In this document: positions 35,010-47,880 of the stretch, in pieces
How positions within the stretch are numbered: position 1 is the first letter of the stretch
Layout: every line of letters starts with the position of its first letter
Origin: Cunninghamella blakesleeana
Lineage: Eukaryota; Mucoromycota; Mucoromycetes; Mucorales; Cunninghamellaceae
Direction of reading: 5' to 3'
Assembly (NCBI GenBank): GCA_017871115.1
Contig: JAFCIZ010000001.1
Span: forward strand, 3,205,501 to 3,269,500
Length of the DNA: 64,000 bases
Program-made: the position numbers and the translations under genes
The notes under the pieces: model-generated
Told to the model about the DNA's origin: nothing
Databases searched by the model: none
The model's input: only the letters and a program-made list of their open reading frames with translations

Positions 35010-37067
35010 ATGAATCGTTTAATTACTAGTACTGCTCAACGTGCTTCTCGTTTTAACCGTTCTTCTACTGGCGTATTAACCCGTCTTTATTCTTCTCATA
35101 AGGAAATTAAGTTTGGTGTTGATGGTCGCGCAAGTTTATTAAAAGGTGTTGATATTTTAGCAAAAGCTGTCTCTGTTACTCTTGGTCCTAAGGTATAATA
35201 AATATATATATAAAGTGATTTATAATAATAACAATAATAATAATAAGGATAAGGATAAGAATAAGGATAATAATAAAATAATAATAGTAATGTAAGAATA
35301 TGTGTTTGACAAGTAGTGATTGTGTAAATCGATTTACTAAATGTTATAATTATTTATTTATTGATTTCACTTACTAAATAACAAAAGGGTCGTAACGTAT
35401 TAATTGATCAACCTTATGGCTCTCCCAAGATTACTAAGGATGGTGTTACTGTAGCAAAGTCTATTACTTTAGAAGATAAGTTTGAAAATTTAGGTGCTAG
35501 GTAAAACAATTAACTATTTTTATTTTATTTTATTAAAAAAAAAAAACGAAACATGTCAAAAAATGATGGATAAAATGCTAATAATAGGTATTTTTAATAT
35601 TTTCAATACTAAAATAGACTTGTTCAAGATGTTGCCAGCAAAACCAACGAAATCGCCGGTGATGGTACTACCACAGCCACCGTTTTAGCTCGTGCCATTT
35701 TCACTGAAGGTGTTAAGAATGTCGCTGCCGGTTGTAACCCAATGGATCTCCGTCGTGGATCTCAATTAGCTGTTGAAAAAGTCATTGAATACTTAAAGAC
35801 CAATACCAAAGGTATTACTACTTCCGCTGAAATTGCTCAAGTTGCAACTATTTCTGCTAATGGAGATAAGCACGTTGGTAATATGATTGCTCAAGCCATG
35901 GAACGTGTTGGTAAAGAAGGTGTGATCACTGTAAAAGCTGGTAAAACCATTGACGATGAATTGGAAGTCACTGAAGGTATGCGTTTTGATCGTGGATTCA
36001 CCTCTCCTTATTTCATCACCGATACCAAAACTCAAAAAGTAGAATTTGAAAAACCATTAATCTTATTATCTGAAAAGAAGATTTCTCTTTTAACCGATAT
36101 CTTACCTGCTATGGAAGCTGCTGCTACTCAACGTCGTCCTCTTTTAATTATTGCTGAAGATGTAGATGGAGAAGCTCTTGCTGCTTGTATCTTAAATAAA
36201 CTCCGTGGTCAATTACAAGTAGCCTGTGTCAAGGCTCCTGGTTTTGGTGATAACCGTAAATCCATTTTAGGTGATATTGGTATTTTAACCAACAGTACTG
36301 TCTTTAACGATGAATTGGATCTTAAATTAGAAAAGGCTACTCCCGACTTATTCGGTACAACAGGCTCTGTTTCCATTACCAAGGAAGATACAATTATTTT
36401 GAATGGTGCTGGTTCCAAAGACGTGATCACCCAACGCTGTGAACAAATTCGTGGTCTCATAAATGAACCCACTACTTCTGATTATGAAAAAGAAAAATTA
36501 CAAGAACGTTTAGCTAAACTTTCTGGTGGTGTTGCTGTTATCAAGGTAGGAGGTACTTCTGAAGTAGAAGTAGGTGAAAAGAAGGATCGTTTTGATGATG
36601 CATTATGTGCTACCCGTGCTGCTGTAGAAGAAGGTATTGTTCCTGGTGGTGGTGTTGCTTTATTAAAGGCTGCTAAATCTTTAGAATCATTAAAGGGAGA
36701 TAACTTTGATCAACAATTAGGTATTAATATCATTCGTCAAGCCATCCAACGCCCTTGCCGTACCATTGTTGATAATGCTGGTGGTGAAGGTTCTGTCGTT
36801 GCTGGTAAACTTTTAGATGAGCATGTGGATAATCCTAACTGGGGTTATGATGCTTCTTGCAATGAATATACCGATATGATCGAACGAGGTATCATTGATC
36901 CTACCAAGGTCGTTCGTACCGCTCTTTTAGACGCTTCTGGTGTAGCTTCACTTTTATCCACTACCGAAGCTATGATTGTTGATGCTCCTGCTCCTGCTCA
37001 ACCTGCTGGTGGTATGCCTGGTATGGGTGGCATGGGTGGCATGGGTGGAATGGGTGGAATGATGTAA
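35010..37067 (+). CDS. HSP60: Mitochondrial chaperonin HSP60 (3 exons)
   Basis: Exons are 35010-35192, 35388-35500 and 35618-37067, giving about 581 residues. Residues 1-~32 form an Arg/Ser-rich mitochondrial presequence ([20 protein letters not shown], ending ...LYSSHKE). The mature chaperonin has the nucleotide-binding [65 protein letters not shown] and the Gly-Met-rich tail [16 protein letters not shown]. It folds imported proteins in the mitochondrial matrix together with HSP10. Codon use is more GC-ended than in neighbouring genes (many GGT/GCT/ACC/ATC codons), as expected for a highly expressed gene. The first intron falls inside the conserved LGPKGRNV motif. Confidence 0.98.
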
Positions 37068-38891
37068 AAAAAGAGTATATATAATAGATATTTAAAAATA
37101 AGGATATTTTTATTGTATAAAAAAAAAGTACAGTATATTTTCATATGTATTACACTTGACTATTAAAAAAAAAGTCTTTACACTACAGATTATAATTTAA
37201 TAATAATAATAAAATATATATGTATATATAAATAAAAATTATGATTTTAAAATTAGAGTTTGAATCCCAGATCAAAATTTTTAATGGTGGTTAACTTTTT
37301 TTTTGATAGTATTTTTTTTTCATATGTACATGATGTTAAAAAAAAAGTATATTAAAATTGATTAGAGTAAATAAATTTTTGAATATAAGGTTTCCATATT
37401 AAAAGGCATATTAGTGAAATACACATATAAATGCAAACACTTGGTTGTTCAGTGTAAATTCCGTTTTTAACGAAATATAAGCCTCCATTAAAAGATGCTG
37501 TATTTAATAAATGATACATATTAAACTTTCAAGATAGTTTATTTATTATAAAAGCATATATAAATAATATAAAGAGCGAAGGTCATTCCCTAAATACGCT
37601 GTTAAAAGGAATAAAGTATTTTTAAAGTTAAACTTTTTTTTTGTAATTGATGTTAAAAATATTAAAATATTAATAAAAAAAAAGCTACATATTAATGTTG
37701 TTTACTTTATGCAAACCTTAATTTTACATTAATTACTTCCCAATTAAAAATGATCGCATTACTAAAAAGTGATCTAAACTGTCTATTCTATACAAAGTTT
37801 GACAGCATTAAACTTTTTTCTAGATATGAAAAATGCTAACTTTATCGATGGATCTTGAAAATCTTTTGATGGGTGCGGTTTTTTTATATACCTCTGTCGC
37901 TAAATTACATTTGTTTAATAAAGATAAAATAAAAACGATATATATTTTTTAATCTAGGAAACAATTTTTTTTATATGATTTTACTTTTAATATATAAACT
38001 ACGTCAAATTCATTTTATCTCTTATAATTTATATTCATTTAATTTAATAATTATTATCTTTATTCTTTTTTTTAAAAAACTATTTTATTATATTAACAAA
38101 AAAAGAAAATATTTTTATTGGTATTAAGAATATACCTTTTTTCTATTTTCTTTTTTTTTTTGGTTTTAAGGGCGATCAGACCAACCAAGCATTGCTACTG
38201 GGTTTAAAAAGAAACAAAAAAAATCTCATCATAAGAGATTAATTTATACCCCAAACATTTATTGGCCAGTGTCATGATCTTTTAAAAAAAGAAAATAAAG
38301 GTTAATTTTTCTAAATGATAAATAATATAAATATATAAAACATCTTATTATCAATGAAACAATTAATTCATTCATTTAGTTCAAAATAAAATTCTTATTA
38401 AAAGATGATATAACCAAAATTTGTTTATTTAATAAATAAATAAAGAAGATTTATTATAAATAATAGATTTACATACATGTAATAATAAATTAGAGATGAC
38501 AATAAAATTTGAAGAGTGATTTTCATACTTTTCACACTATAAATTATCACTACAAAGATTACAAAAGCGGAATTTAAAAATTGCGCGGTAATCAAAAATC
38601 ATAAATTCAGTAGTTTATTTTTATTTTCTTTTCCTTCCTTTTTTTTTTTTTCACTCACACACTTTTCTTTCCTTCTTGCTCTTTCTTTTTCTTTTTCTTT
38701 TTCTTTTCTTTTTTATTATTACTGTTTATATATTTTACACTTTTTAACTCTATAAATTTTATTTATTTATCTATTTTTTTTTTAAAAAAAATACCTATAT
38801 CTATATATATTTTGTATTTTTATTATAATAATTTACTAAATTAATTTACCAAAAACACACCTTTTTTTTTTAACTTTAAACTTTAAAAAAA
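37068..38891. other. 1.8 kb intergenic region with one coding-like fragment
   Basis: It is mostly AT-rich DNA between HSP60 and the WOPR gene. At 38171-38277 (plus) an acceptor-like TTTTAAG is followed by a 34-codon open frame (RSDQPSIATGFKKKQKKSHH..., ending YTPNIYWPVS) with balanced, protein-like composition and no start codon. It may be an orphan last exon or a relic. CT-rich DNA (38630-38715) precedes the WOPR gene. Confidence 0.4.
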
Positions 38892-39077
38892 ATGTTAGTA
38901 ACAGAATCTTTTCATGGATTTATTGAAACAACACAAGATGTATTACTTATTTTTGAAGGATGTAGAAGAGGTTTATTACCAAGAATCTGTAGACGTTTAC
39001 AAGAAAGAGAAAGAAAAATGATTCGTTCAGGTTCAGTTTTTGTATTTGACCAACGTGAATCTGGTAATAATAATAAC

Positions 39078-39129
<52 letters not shown>

Positions 39130-40835
39130 TATACATATATAATATTACTTCCTATTTTATAAACTAACTATTTTTTCCTTTTTTTTTTTTTTACTTTTAC
39201 TTTTTATATCTATTTTTATTTTTTATTTTTTATTTTATTTTATTTTATTTTATTTTATTTTTTTAAAAAAAAAAAGGTATTAAACGTTGGACTGACGGTA
39301 GAGTATGGAGTCCTTCAAGAATATTGGGTAACTTTCTTATTTACCGTGAATTAGACAAACGTAATCCTGGGGACAAGAAAATGTCTATATCCTCATCCAC
39401 CTCGCTTGGATCTTTAGATGAACGCCGCCTTAGTTATTCATTAGATAGCATTACATCTCCTACTTCACCATCTGGGTCTTCTGTTGATCATAATCGTGAA
39501 CGTCAATTAGTAGGTAGTCTTTCTGATACATACAAATTTCGTCAAGATGGATTAATCAAGAAAACTATGTCTATTGTGGTAAACGGTGTTACTCAACACT
39601 TAATCTCTTATTATGATCCTCGTGATGTCCGTCAACATAAACTTCGTACACCCTCTTCTGTCCCTGAACTTGCTAGTTTGGAAATATCTCCCGAATTATT
39701 AGTTAAACAAAACTTTAGAATCCCTCCTATGGTAGAACCTACTTTTGAACATACTGATGGCTTGTCGAACGGTCCACTTTCTCCCCCAGATTCATTATCA
39801 GGATCTTTGGGTAAGCAACGTTTTTTATTGGTTTAATTTATATATATTTATTTATGTTTATATTAACTCCGTTTAAATAGATTAAACTCACACCATACTC
39901 ACCCTCTATTTTTTTTTTATATATCTATCGTTTCAGATCGTAGAATTCATCCATTACGTAGTATGTCATTGGGATCCGTACGTCAAGATATTAATACATC
40001 ACCACATCATGTCTATTCAACTTCTTATCAATCACAAGGGCAACGTATGGATGGTTTAAAACCTGATCACCATTCTCCAACTATTTCTAATTTCGTTCAG
40101 CCCGCTTTACCAGTTCCTACCAATGTTTATAATGCTTTTTCAGCAGTCCAATCGCCTACTAGCATGTCTTCATCTCCTAGCACACCTATGCTTTCACCTG
40201 CTCGTGCTTCTTTCCAGCACCAAAGACACTATTCTACTTCCTCTGCTTCATCTTCCTCATTATCTTCTTCTGTACCCAGATATGATCCTCGTCATTATAG
40301 TGCTGATTATTCTACTTCACCTACTACAACAACCTCAACCTCAACAACAAGTGGTGCTAATGATCGATTACAACCTCTCCATCCCCATCATCAGCATCAT
40401 CAATCCAATCAAATGGATTTATTATCAGATAATAATAATGGTAATAACAATAATTATGATCAAAGAGAACCCCCTACATCCCAACATCATACAGCGAATT
40501 TGGGTCAATTATTAAATCCTGTTCACCCACTTCAAAATGATAATACTTCACAAAATGGGTTAATGAATTCCATGTCCGTCTCTTCTCATCCACACCATTC
40601 CTCTTTTACCGATTATAATTCTGGTTACCATCATAATAAAGATCATCCTTATCATGTAGATCCCCAACAACAACAACAAAGTAATCATCAACATTCTCAT
40701 CACCATAGTAATAATAATGATAATAATGGCAGCAGTGGCTTTATGCCTATCCGTTATCCAATGGCAAATCAACATCATTCTACTTCTCTTGATTCTTTAT
40801 ATGATACTTCTGGTGGTGTACATTCCTCTTTTTAA
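38892..40835 (+). CDS. Gti1/Pac2 (WOPR) family transcriptional regulator (3 exons)
   Basis: Exons are 38892-39063, 39277-39810 and 39937-40835, giving about 534 residues. The N-terminal ~200 residues form the WOPR DNA-binding domain: ETTQDVLLIFEGCRRGLLPR, MIRSGSVFVFDQRESGIKRW, TDGRVWSPSRILGNFLIYRE, and the second half DGLIKKTMSIVVNGVTQHLISYY. The remaining ~330 residues are Ser/Pro, His and Asn/Gln-rich, the usual disordered effector tail. Relatives (Wor1, Ryp1, Mit1, Pac2) are master regulators of morphology, mating or virulence-related switches; the role here is unknown. The first intron begins with GTAATAATAATAAC and contains a long AAT microsatellite that would read as poly-Asn if the intron were retained. 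Confidence 0.94.
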
Positions 40836-41850
40836 ATATATATCTTTTTTTAATTTATTTTAATTTTATCTTATTGCTTTTTTGATTTTAGCTATTTTGT
40901 TTCCCTTTTCTTTTTAAATTATTGATTAATATAGGTATATTCTTTTATTTTATTATTTTATATTTAATATTATTTATTTTTATTTTTTATTATTATATAT
41001 TACTATCTTTATTATTATTATTATTATTATTTTTACTTGTATAAGTACATTATGACTTTTATATTACCTTCTTTATTATTATTATTAGTTCTTCAATATT
41101 GTTATTATTAGGTTTTTATTTTTTATTTTTATTTATTTTTTATATATTTTATATTTATTATACTTGCTTTACTGATAAAATTCTATATCCATTAATATAC
41201 AATTTATTTATTTATTTATTTATTGACAATTCACCCAATTACATATACATATACACTTTGTAATATTAATTTAATAATAAATAAATAAATTTGAAAAAAA
41301 AAAGGAAATTGTCAATCTTTAAACTTGGTAACCTTATTATTAAAGCTATTTTTGTTAAAATAAAAAAAGCATCATATCAAAATATGATGAGAATAAAAGT
41401 TTTTATTTTTTAAAAAATAAGGTATGAATACTCAAGATTTTTTGAAAGTAATTATCATATATGCATATATAATACATATTTCATTAACTTTCAATCCAAT
41501 TTTTTTAATATTATTATTATGATCTTGTATACATTTTGAATAGAAAAATATAATAGTAATAATCGTTACAAAAGGTCTTTCTTCCTAAAAAAATAGCTGA
41601 GAATATTTTTTGAATTATACTAACCTTATTATCTACTCTTGACAAGGGAATGAGGGATCTGGGGTAACTAAAAATTAAGCTGGTTAGGTTAGATGTTACC
41701 TATTTGGATTTTTTTAATGTGGAACCAATGGTGTGATCTTTTTTAATCCCGCCGAATTTTTTTTAAAAAAATATAGGTGTACCTTTAATTTTTTAAAATC
41801 CTTTTTTTTTCCTTTTCCTCTCTTATCATTTTTTTTTTTTACAAGTTACT
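40836..41850. other. Intergenic region, microsatellite-rich
   Basis: ATT and TTTA repeats follow the WOPR gene. The TTTTTTTTTCCTTTTCCTCTCTT tract near 41805 is the probable core promoter of the MFS gene. No other feature was seen. Confidence 0.45.
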
Positions 41851-43797
41851 ATGACAGCTAATAATAATACTTGGTTTATTGAACTCAAACTATTATCAGT
41901 TTTCAGCATAGGATGTATTGGTTCGTCTATGCTTTATTTACCCACTTTTTATAAAAGTGTATTAGATTTAAGCACGGATAAGATTGGGATCATCTATTCA
42001 ATAAGTAAACGCCCTTTTTTTACTCTTATCATTACATATGTTTAAAATATTTTTCTTATCCTAACTATGATGTTTATTATTATCTTATTCTTATTCTTAT
42101 TAGCACCTTTTATATCTTGCTTATCTTTTCCTTTTTGGGCTTCCTATTTAGATCGTACCCAAGCGTATAAACCTATTATGATCACCAATATGTTAGTTGC
42201 ACTTATAGTAATACGTCAAAAAATATAAATAAGAATCATAAAGATAAAAAAGGGCAATATATATATGTATATGTATATATTAATATTAGTATTAATATAA
42301 ATATAAATATAAATATAAATATAAATATATATTATAGTCTTTACTCTTTATTGCCATTGTGCCAACGTTAACGGATGATGTGTGGAATACAGTTGCTTTA
42401 GTGTCGCTTGGCTGTTTTGGTTGGAGTTGGTTTGGGTAAATATAAAAATTACATTATCATAATTATTGTAAATATAAAGAGGGAGTGAATATTATATGAA
42501 CCTGTATTAACATAAACACTTTAATCATAATATAAACAGATATCCAGTAATTGCAAGTTTTGTAGATTCTGGTAATTTATATTATTATTACTAATTATAT
42601 ATCTTTTTTTATTATTATTGCTATCATTATTGCTATATACTAAATTGATTCATTTTTCTATGACTTTATCTAAATTTTTTTGATAGTGACATTTTTAATA
42701 TTGGGTGACTATAAAGAATTATATGGCAGACAAAAAATTGGCTGCCCTATAGGTTATGGATTATCTATCTTTTTAGCTGGTTTAACGACTGAACTCTTTG
42801 GTCCTTATGCATTTTTTGGTGTTTATACCTTTTTCACCTTTGCTTTTATTATTACTGTCATCCAATTAGATTTTATACCGCGTAAAAAACCAACCATTTT
42901 AAATAGGATAAATGATCGTGATGACATAACAGTGGATAATGATAGTTATTATGGATCAATTGAAGAAGAAGTAGAAGATAATGATATATTAGCAGCGGGC
43001 ACAATTATTACTGAACATGATGGTAATGATGAAGGAATCAAACAACAAAAATCTTTATCCATATGGTATTTGTTAAAAAATCCTGACGCTATTCAATTCT
43101 TTTTGGTCATGGCTTTAATGGGATTTTCTATTGCGGTGATCCAAGCTTTTTTATTTTTATTTATGCGAAACGATTTACATGCTACACCAAGTACAATTGC
43201 TCTTTTGGGTCCTTTAGGTAGTTTTCCTGAAGTAATAGGTTTCTTTTTTACAAAACAGGTAACATAATATATAGCTATAAATGATAAAATGTATGTAATA
43301 GGTAAATAAATGCGTGCATGAATTATTTCACTAAATATAAATTAAACACTTTCTTTTTTTAAAAAAATAATGAAAAAAAGATTCATTCCAAATTGGGACC
43401 AAAAAAGATGTTATTACTGGCTCAATTTATCACCATTTTTCGATGTTTAATGTATGTTATATCCATGGGATTGGGTGAATTTGGCATCTTTTTATCAACT
43501 GCAACACAATTGCTACATGGCCTTGGCTTTTCATTAACATGGTCAGCAGCTGCCTTACAAGCAGATCATATAGCCCCAAAGCAATTAAAAAACAGTGCTC
43601 AAGGTTTATTAAATATGTGTTTCAATGGCATTGGGGCTGGATTAGGGTCTTTATGTGGTGGTTTGATTTATAATTCTTTGGGTGCTAAAATGATGTGGTT
43701 CTCAGTTATCTTTATCATGCTATTTACTATTTTTATTTACACTACTACTTTTCTTAAAAAAATATTACCTACTTCTTATTATACTTCTTTAAAGTAA
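41851..43797 (+). CDS. Major facilitator superfamily transporter, MFS_1-like (6 exons)
   Basis: Exons are 41851-42004, 42104-42207, 42338-42435, 42540-42571, 42687-43258 and 43381-43797, giving about 458 residues. About 12 hydrophobic segments surround a central hydrophilic loop (residues ~190-250, acidic: DDITVDNDSYYGSIEEEVEDND). Signature-like pieces are WASYLDRTQAYKP after helix 2, ILGDYKELYGRQKIGCPIGYGL and, in the second half, LKNSAQGLLNMCFNGIGAGLGSLCGG. These match the MFS_1-like (LacY/nucleoside-symporter related) group, which has many uncharacterised fungal members. The substrate is unknown; it is probably a plasma-membrane or vacuolar proton symporter (inference). Confidence 0.85.
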
Positions 43798-44745
43798 TTT
43801 ATATATACCTCTATTTATTTTGTTTAATTGTATTTATTTACACATATACCTTTCCTCTTTCTCTTTCACTACCATATGTGTATTTAAATATATTGTATAT
43901 ATTATATTATGATAAAAAAAAAGAAATTTGATTTTATATAATAATAAAAAGGTAAATTATAAGTCTAATAAACTATGATTGTCGCATATAAAATGTTCAG
44001 AGGGAAAAAAAAGTTCTTTATTGGCTGAAATTTATATATATTGTATTTCAGTGTTCATATATGAGCTAGTTAAAAATATGGAGCCAGTTAGATTAATAAA
44101 AAAAACTACAATAATTTCATATATAATGATCACAGCTAAGACTGTACATTGGGATTGGTTTGATGGTCGCCTAATTAACTATCCCTAATGGCTTTTTTTA
44201 TATTACCGTTGTGGCCATTCTATACAAACACAACTCATAGTATAGGATTATTGTATTGTATTATTATTTATGTTGTTTTTCAAATTGAAATGAAATATTG
44301 TTTTATAAATTGTTTTATAAATATTATGAAAGAAAAAAGATAAATAATAATAAAAAGGTATTTAAATTAACATCTGTTATATATATCCTTTTTTTTTGTC
44401 CTGGCAATAGTGTTATAAAAACATTTATTTATTTATATTAATTTTTTTATTTTTATTTCTTTATAACATGCATTATTATGATACAGCTTATTAAAAAATA
44501 GCTTATAACTTTCTTTTTATCTCTGTATTTATATATCATATAGGCTCCTTTTATAAACACACATATATAACTTTAAAATGATTACATTAACTTTATTATA
44601 ATGTTTACATTAATATTTAATTATAGCTAAGCATAAGGATAAAAATCTCAATCTGTAAAGCAATTTATCACCCTAACACTATTTATGACTTTCCAATTAT
44701 ATACGATGATTTTTCTTCCTAAGCAACCAATTTCAGATTTAGACT
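43798..44745. other. Intergenic region after the MFS gene
   Basis: AT-rich. The 69-codon plus frame at 43979-44188 has no domain and no splice-supported extension. No gene is called. Confidence 0.4.
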
Positions 44746-45383
44746 CAACTTCATATATTGATCCAACTTCATATATTGACCCAACTACATATATAATTCA
44801 ATTCCGGGTATAGACACAACATCAAACAGCCTATAGCTAATGGCGGATATATAAATAACCACCCTTCTTTTTTTGTCACTTTAACCTAATCCCTGTCTTT
44901 GTAACCACATAATTATTTTTCTGAGTTGAGATATCCATTTTTCAGTTATATTCGAATTAAACCATTGTAAAAAAGGTTTCTTTTTTTCATTTGTTAGGTT
45001 GGATAGTATCTACAATAGATTAACAAAAAAAGGAATAAAAGGTTCATAAACGAACAAATAAAATGATCTTGATATATTTATTTTTATATACACATTGATA
45101 TATAAAAGGCATAAAAAAAACACTTACTATTAATAACATTAATCTTTTTTTGTTGCATAGATAGGTGTTATCATCGCTTTTCTTATTTTTAGTGTAATAC
45201 AAATGGCCATATTGAATATCAAAACTGTCAAAAGAAATGATTTCATCCATTGTTGGAGCTAATACAAGCTGGTTATTTTCTATTGCTTTAAGTAGATGTT
45301 TGTTGTAATCAATTTTAAAATGGATACTATCTAAACCGTTAAACGAAAGCATATTATGTAGTTGGAATCAATATATGAAGTTG
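44746..45383. repeat. Inverted-repeat unit enclosing a small gene
   Basis: The left side has three tandem ~18-base units starting caacttcatatattga (44746-44762, 44764-44780, and a diverged one at 44782-44798). The right side (45356-45383) carries the inverted copy, atgtagttgg followed by atcaatatatgaagttg. The left block 44764-44790 pairs with it over ~27 bases with a one-base length difference. The layout resembles the terminal inverted repeats of a short foldback or MITE-like element, but no target duplication is obvious. Confidence 0.5.
44881..45352 (-). CDS. Small uncharacterised protein (2 exons)
   Basis: Exons (minus) are 45128-45352 and 44881-45009, joined by a canonical GTAAGT...TAG intron of 118 bases, giving about 117 residues. 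The protein starts MLSFNGLDSIHFKIDYNK and contains LVLAPTMDEIISFDSFDIQ, a Lys-rich middle (YTKNKKSDDNTYLCNKKR) and an amphipathic, Trp-containing end (QWFNSNITEKWISQLRKII). I do not recognise a family. Composition is protein-like rather than translated repeat, and the intron keeps frame, which supports a real or recently lost gene. It lies exactly between the arms of the inverted repeat at 44746-45383. Confidence 0.5.
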
Positions 45384-45711
45384 TCTCAATCGATTTTTGA
45401 AGGATACTTTAAAATAATTCTAAAAAAAAGAAAGAAAGAAAAGCAATTAAGATTAGGCTGATTGTTTTAAATATAATAATATTATTAGTATATATAAATA
45501 TATCTCTTTTTATATTTTATAATTTTACTAAAGTCCTTATGTCAAGAAATTATTTTGTATTTTTATGTTGTTTTGTTTCCTATGAAGACAAAGAATAATC
45601 ATAAAAAAACGTATAAACGCGTTATTTTTTATCATGCTTCGCTTTGTTTTTAATATAAAAAAATAGAATAAAATTTAAAATATAGCTAAATAATTAAAAA
45701 AAACTTACAAG

Positions 45712-45757
<46 letters not shown>

Positions 45758-46042
45758 GGGATAAATCAAATGTTCACTATTGCAGTATAATTGAAGGATA
45801 AATAAAAAATATCAAAGAAAGGGGTTGTTCAAAATTTTTTGGGTCTTTTTATTATAAAAATAATAATTAAAATTCCGTCACTTTTTATTTAAAAAAATAA
45901 ATCTTGCCACTTTCTGTCCTTTTTCATCTTAAAAAGGAAATTGTATAGAAAAAAAGAGGGTTTAAAAAATATGAAAATTGCTACTTTTATTAGATTTTAT
46001 ATTTAAAAAAATATATGTACATGTTTATTAAGAATATATCAA

Positions 46043-46088
<46 letters not shown>

Positions 46089-47722
46089 CTTTAAAAATGT
46101 ATTAACTTTTCATGGCTTTAAACTATAATTATATCAAATAAATGGCAAAGTGATTGTGGTAAAGGGGTATAAATTTCTCGAAAACTACTCAAATTATCAC
46201 TCTGTTCATTGAATCAGCGTAACCAGAAAATAACTAATACAACCTATCTAGTAATAACACTAGCATTACAAAATGGATGATATGAATAATGTACTTCCTG
46301 TGCGATATATTGATTCTTAAGAGTGTGAGGTGTTCCTTTTCAATGACAATCTTTAGATACATTTTATAATAATACCTTCTAGGTATTATCCCTATTTCTT
46401 TCTATATATTCATAAATCAATTTATAATGAGGAACTAATGTAATATTTCAATTTTAATGCTTATTATATTTGCTTTATTCGTTGTAACTACTCTTGTGAT
46501 TATTTCTAGCTTCATATCATTGTATGTTCTATGGAACAACATGATATAAGCGTCGACTTTACATTATTTTTAGTAGTCAAAAAATAAATTCTAGAGTATT
46601 ATTAAAAATAAGATAAATAACTGTCAGTCTATGCCTTATAAAAAAAACGATTAAATAATAAATTATAGTTAATTATAGCTACTAAATACTTCGAAATAAT
46701 TGTAATTCATTGATTATATATTTAGAATTAGTTATTAAAGCCCTTCAAATGAATTCTTTTTATTATTATTTTGGAAAGCTAACCCTTTAATATTTAAAAA
46801 GAATAATACAGTTACACCATATAAATATACTCTCATTGAATGTATATGATACACTCTTTTCTTTATCATCAATTCAATCAATTGAGTGCATAAAAGTTAC
46901 TTATTTGACGTTTTACAATTAGTTGGCTGATCATTGGAATAAGACTGTTTACCTAAAGTGTTTGGAATTATATTTAAAGTAAAAAATAAATTGTTATGCA
47001 TTTGATTTTTCAGACTTTATTTTTAATTAAGTAACAGTACTTTAATAACTTAATATAGTCATTCATCAAGTTTTCTTCACTTGAAGAAAATTATAAATCT
47101 TTTCTTGTATTACTTTTACTATATAAAAAAATAAAACAAATATTAAAGCTTTATTAATTTAATTGATGCATATGAATTTTCCCTCTGATTTTTAATTTAA
47201 AAAGACAAAGTATAAATATCAGTTTTAATTTTCTCTTTCACTTTATTCTTTCTTCTTCAGTATTAATAATCACGAGAAAAAAAAGAAAAAAAAATCGCAA
47301 AGTGACCTTCGGACTGTTTACCTCTGATTTATTGTCTTACCGTTAGATTTGTTACTATTACTAGTATTTCTGTTTCGTTAAATGTGAAAAACTATGTGTA
47401 AAGGAATAATATATTATTTTATATTTGTGATTATTTGTTTCTATAAATGCTGACTAAAATACTAGTAATACATTTCCTTTTTTTTTCGTTATCTTTGGAT
47501 TGCTTCGAGACTCATTTATGCATTTGCCCTTCCTCTCATTTTATGTGTATATTTATTATTATTATTATTACATACACATACATTTTATTATTCTATATTA
47601 GTTTATAGTTTGTTTAAATTTTTATTTTATAAGACCATTTTATTTTATTTTATTTATTTATTTATATCATTTTATTAATAAGTTTACGCATTCATACAAA
47701 ATTTTCTATCAGTGTTAGAGAT
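45384..47722. other. 2.3 kb gene-poor region
   Basis: It contains two long TA microsatellites (about 45715-45754 and 46044-46084) and AT-rich unique DNA. I see no open frame with protein-like composition and no RNA gene. Confidence 0.5.
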
Positions 47723-47800
47723 GCGTGGTAAGACAGTTCTTTAGTTCAGGGTAAAACTCCGCTAGAGGATTGTTGGACCACGTCGAATCTTTTCTTTTTC
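47723..47800 (+). other. tRNA-like / Pol III box-containing segment
   Basis: An A-box-like TAGTTCAGGG (47742-47751) and a B-box core TCGAATC (47783-47789) are spaced as in a tRNA gene, followed by T-rich TCTTTTCTTTTTC. The D-stem-like GTTC/AAAC pairing is partial, and no good acceptor or T stem forms. The segment can also fold as one long hairpin: GCGTGGT with ACCACGT, ACAGT with ATTGT, CTTTAG with CTAGAG. It is either a decayed tRNA or tRNA-derived SINE head, or a structured element in the SPC3 upstream region. Confidence 0.25.
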
Positions 47801-47880
47801 TTTTCTTTTCCTCTTTTTTTTTTTATTAAGTTAATATAAATATTCCCTTTTGAATTGACAATATAATAATTATCTTAACT

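Noticed and set aside
38170..38240. C/D-box snoRNA on the minus strand (ATGATGA and CTGA boxes)
   Set aside because: Boxes are about 50 bases apart but no terminal stem brings them together, and no guide complementarity could be tested.
38912..39136. Leu-rich minus ORF opposite the WOPR gene
   Set aside because: Reverse-strand shadow of the AAT repeat and exon 1.
43979..44188. 69-codon plus ORF after the MFS gene
   Set aside because: No domain, no splice support and AT-driven composition.
45715..46084. Centromere- or origin-like element from long TA repeats
   Set aside because: TA microsatellites are common throughout the window; nothing specific supports a centromere or origin.
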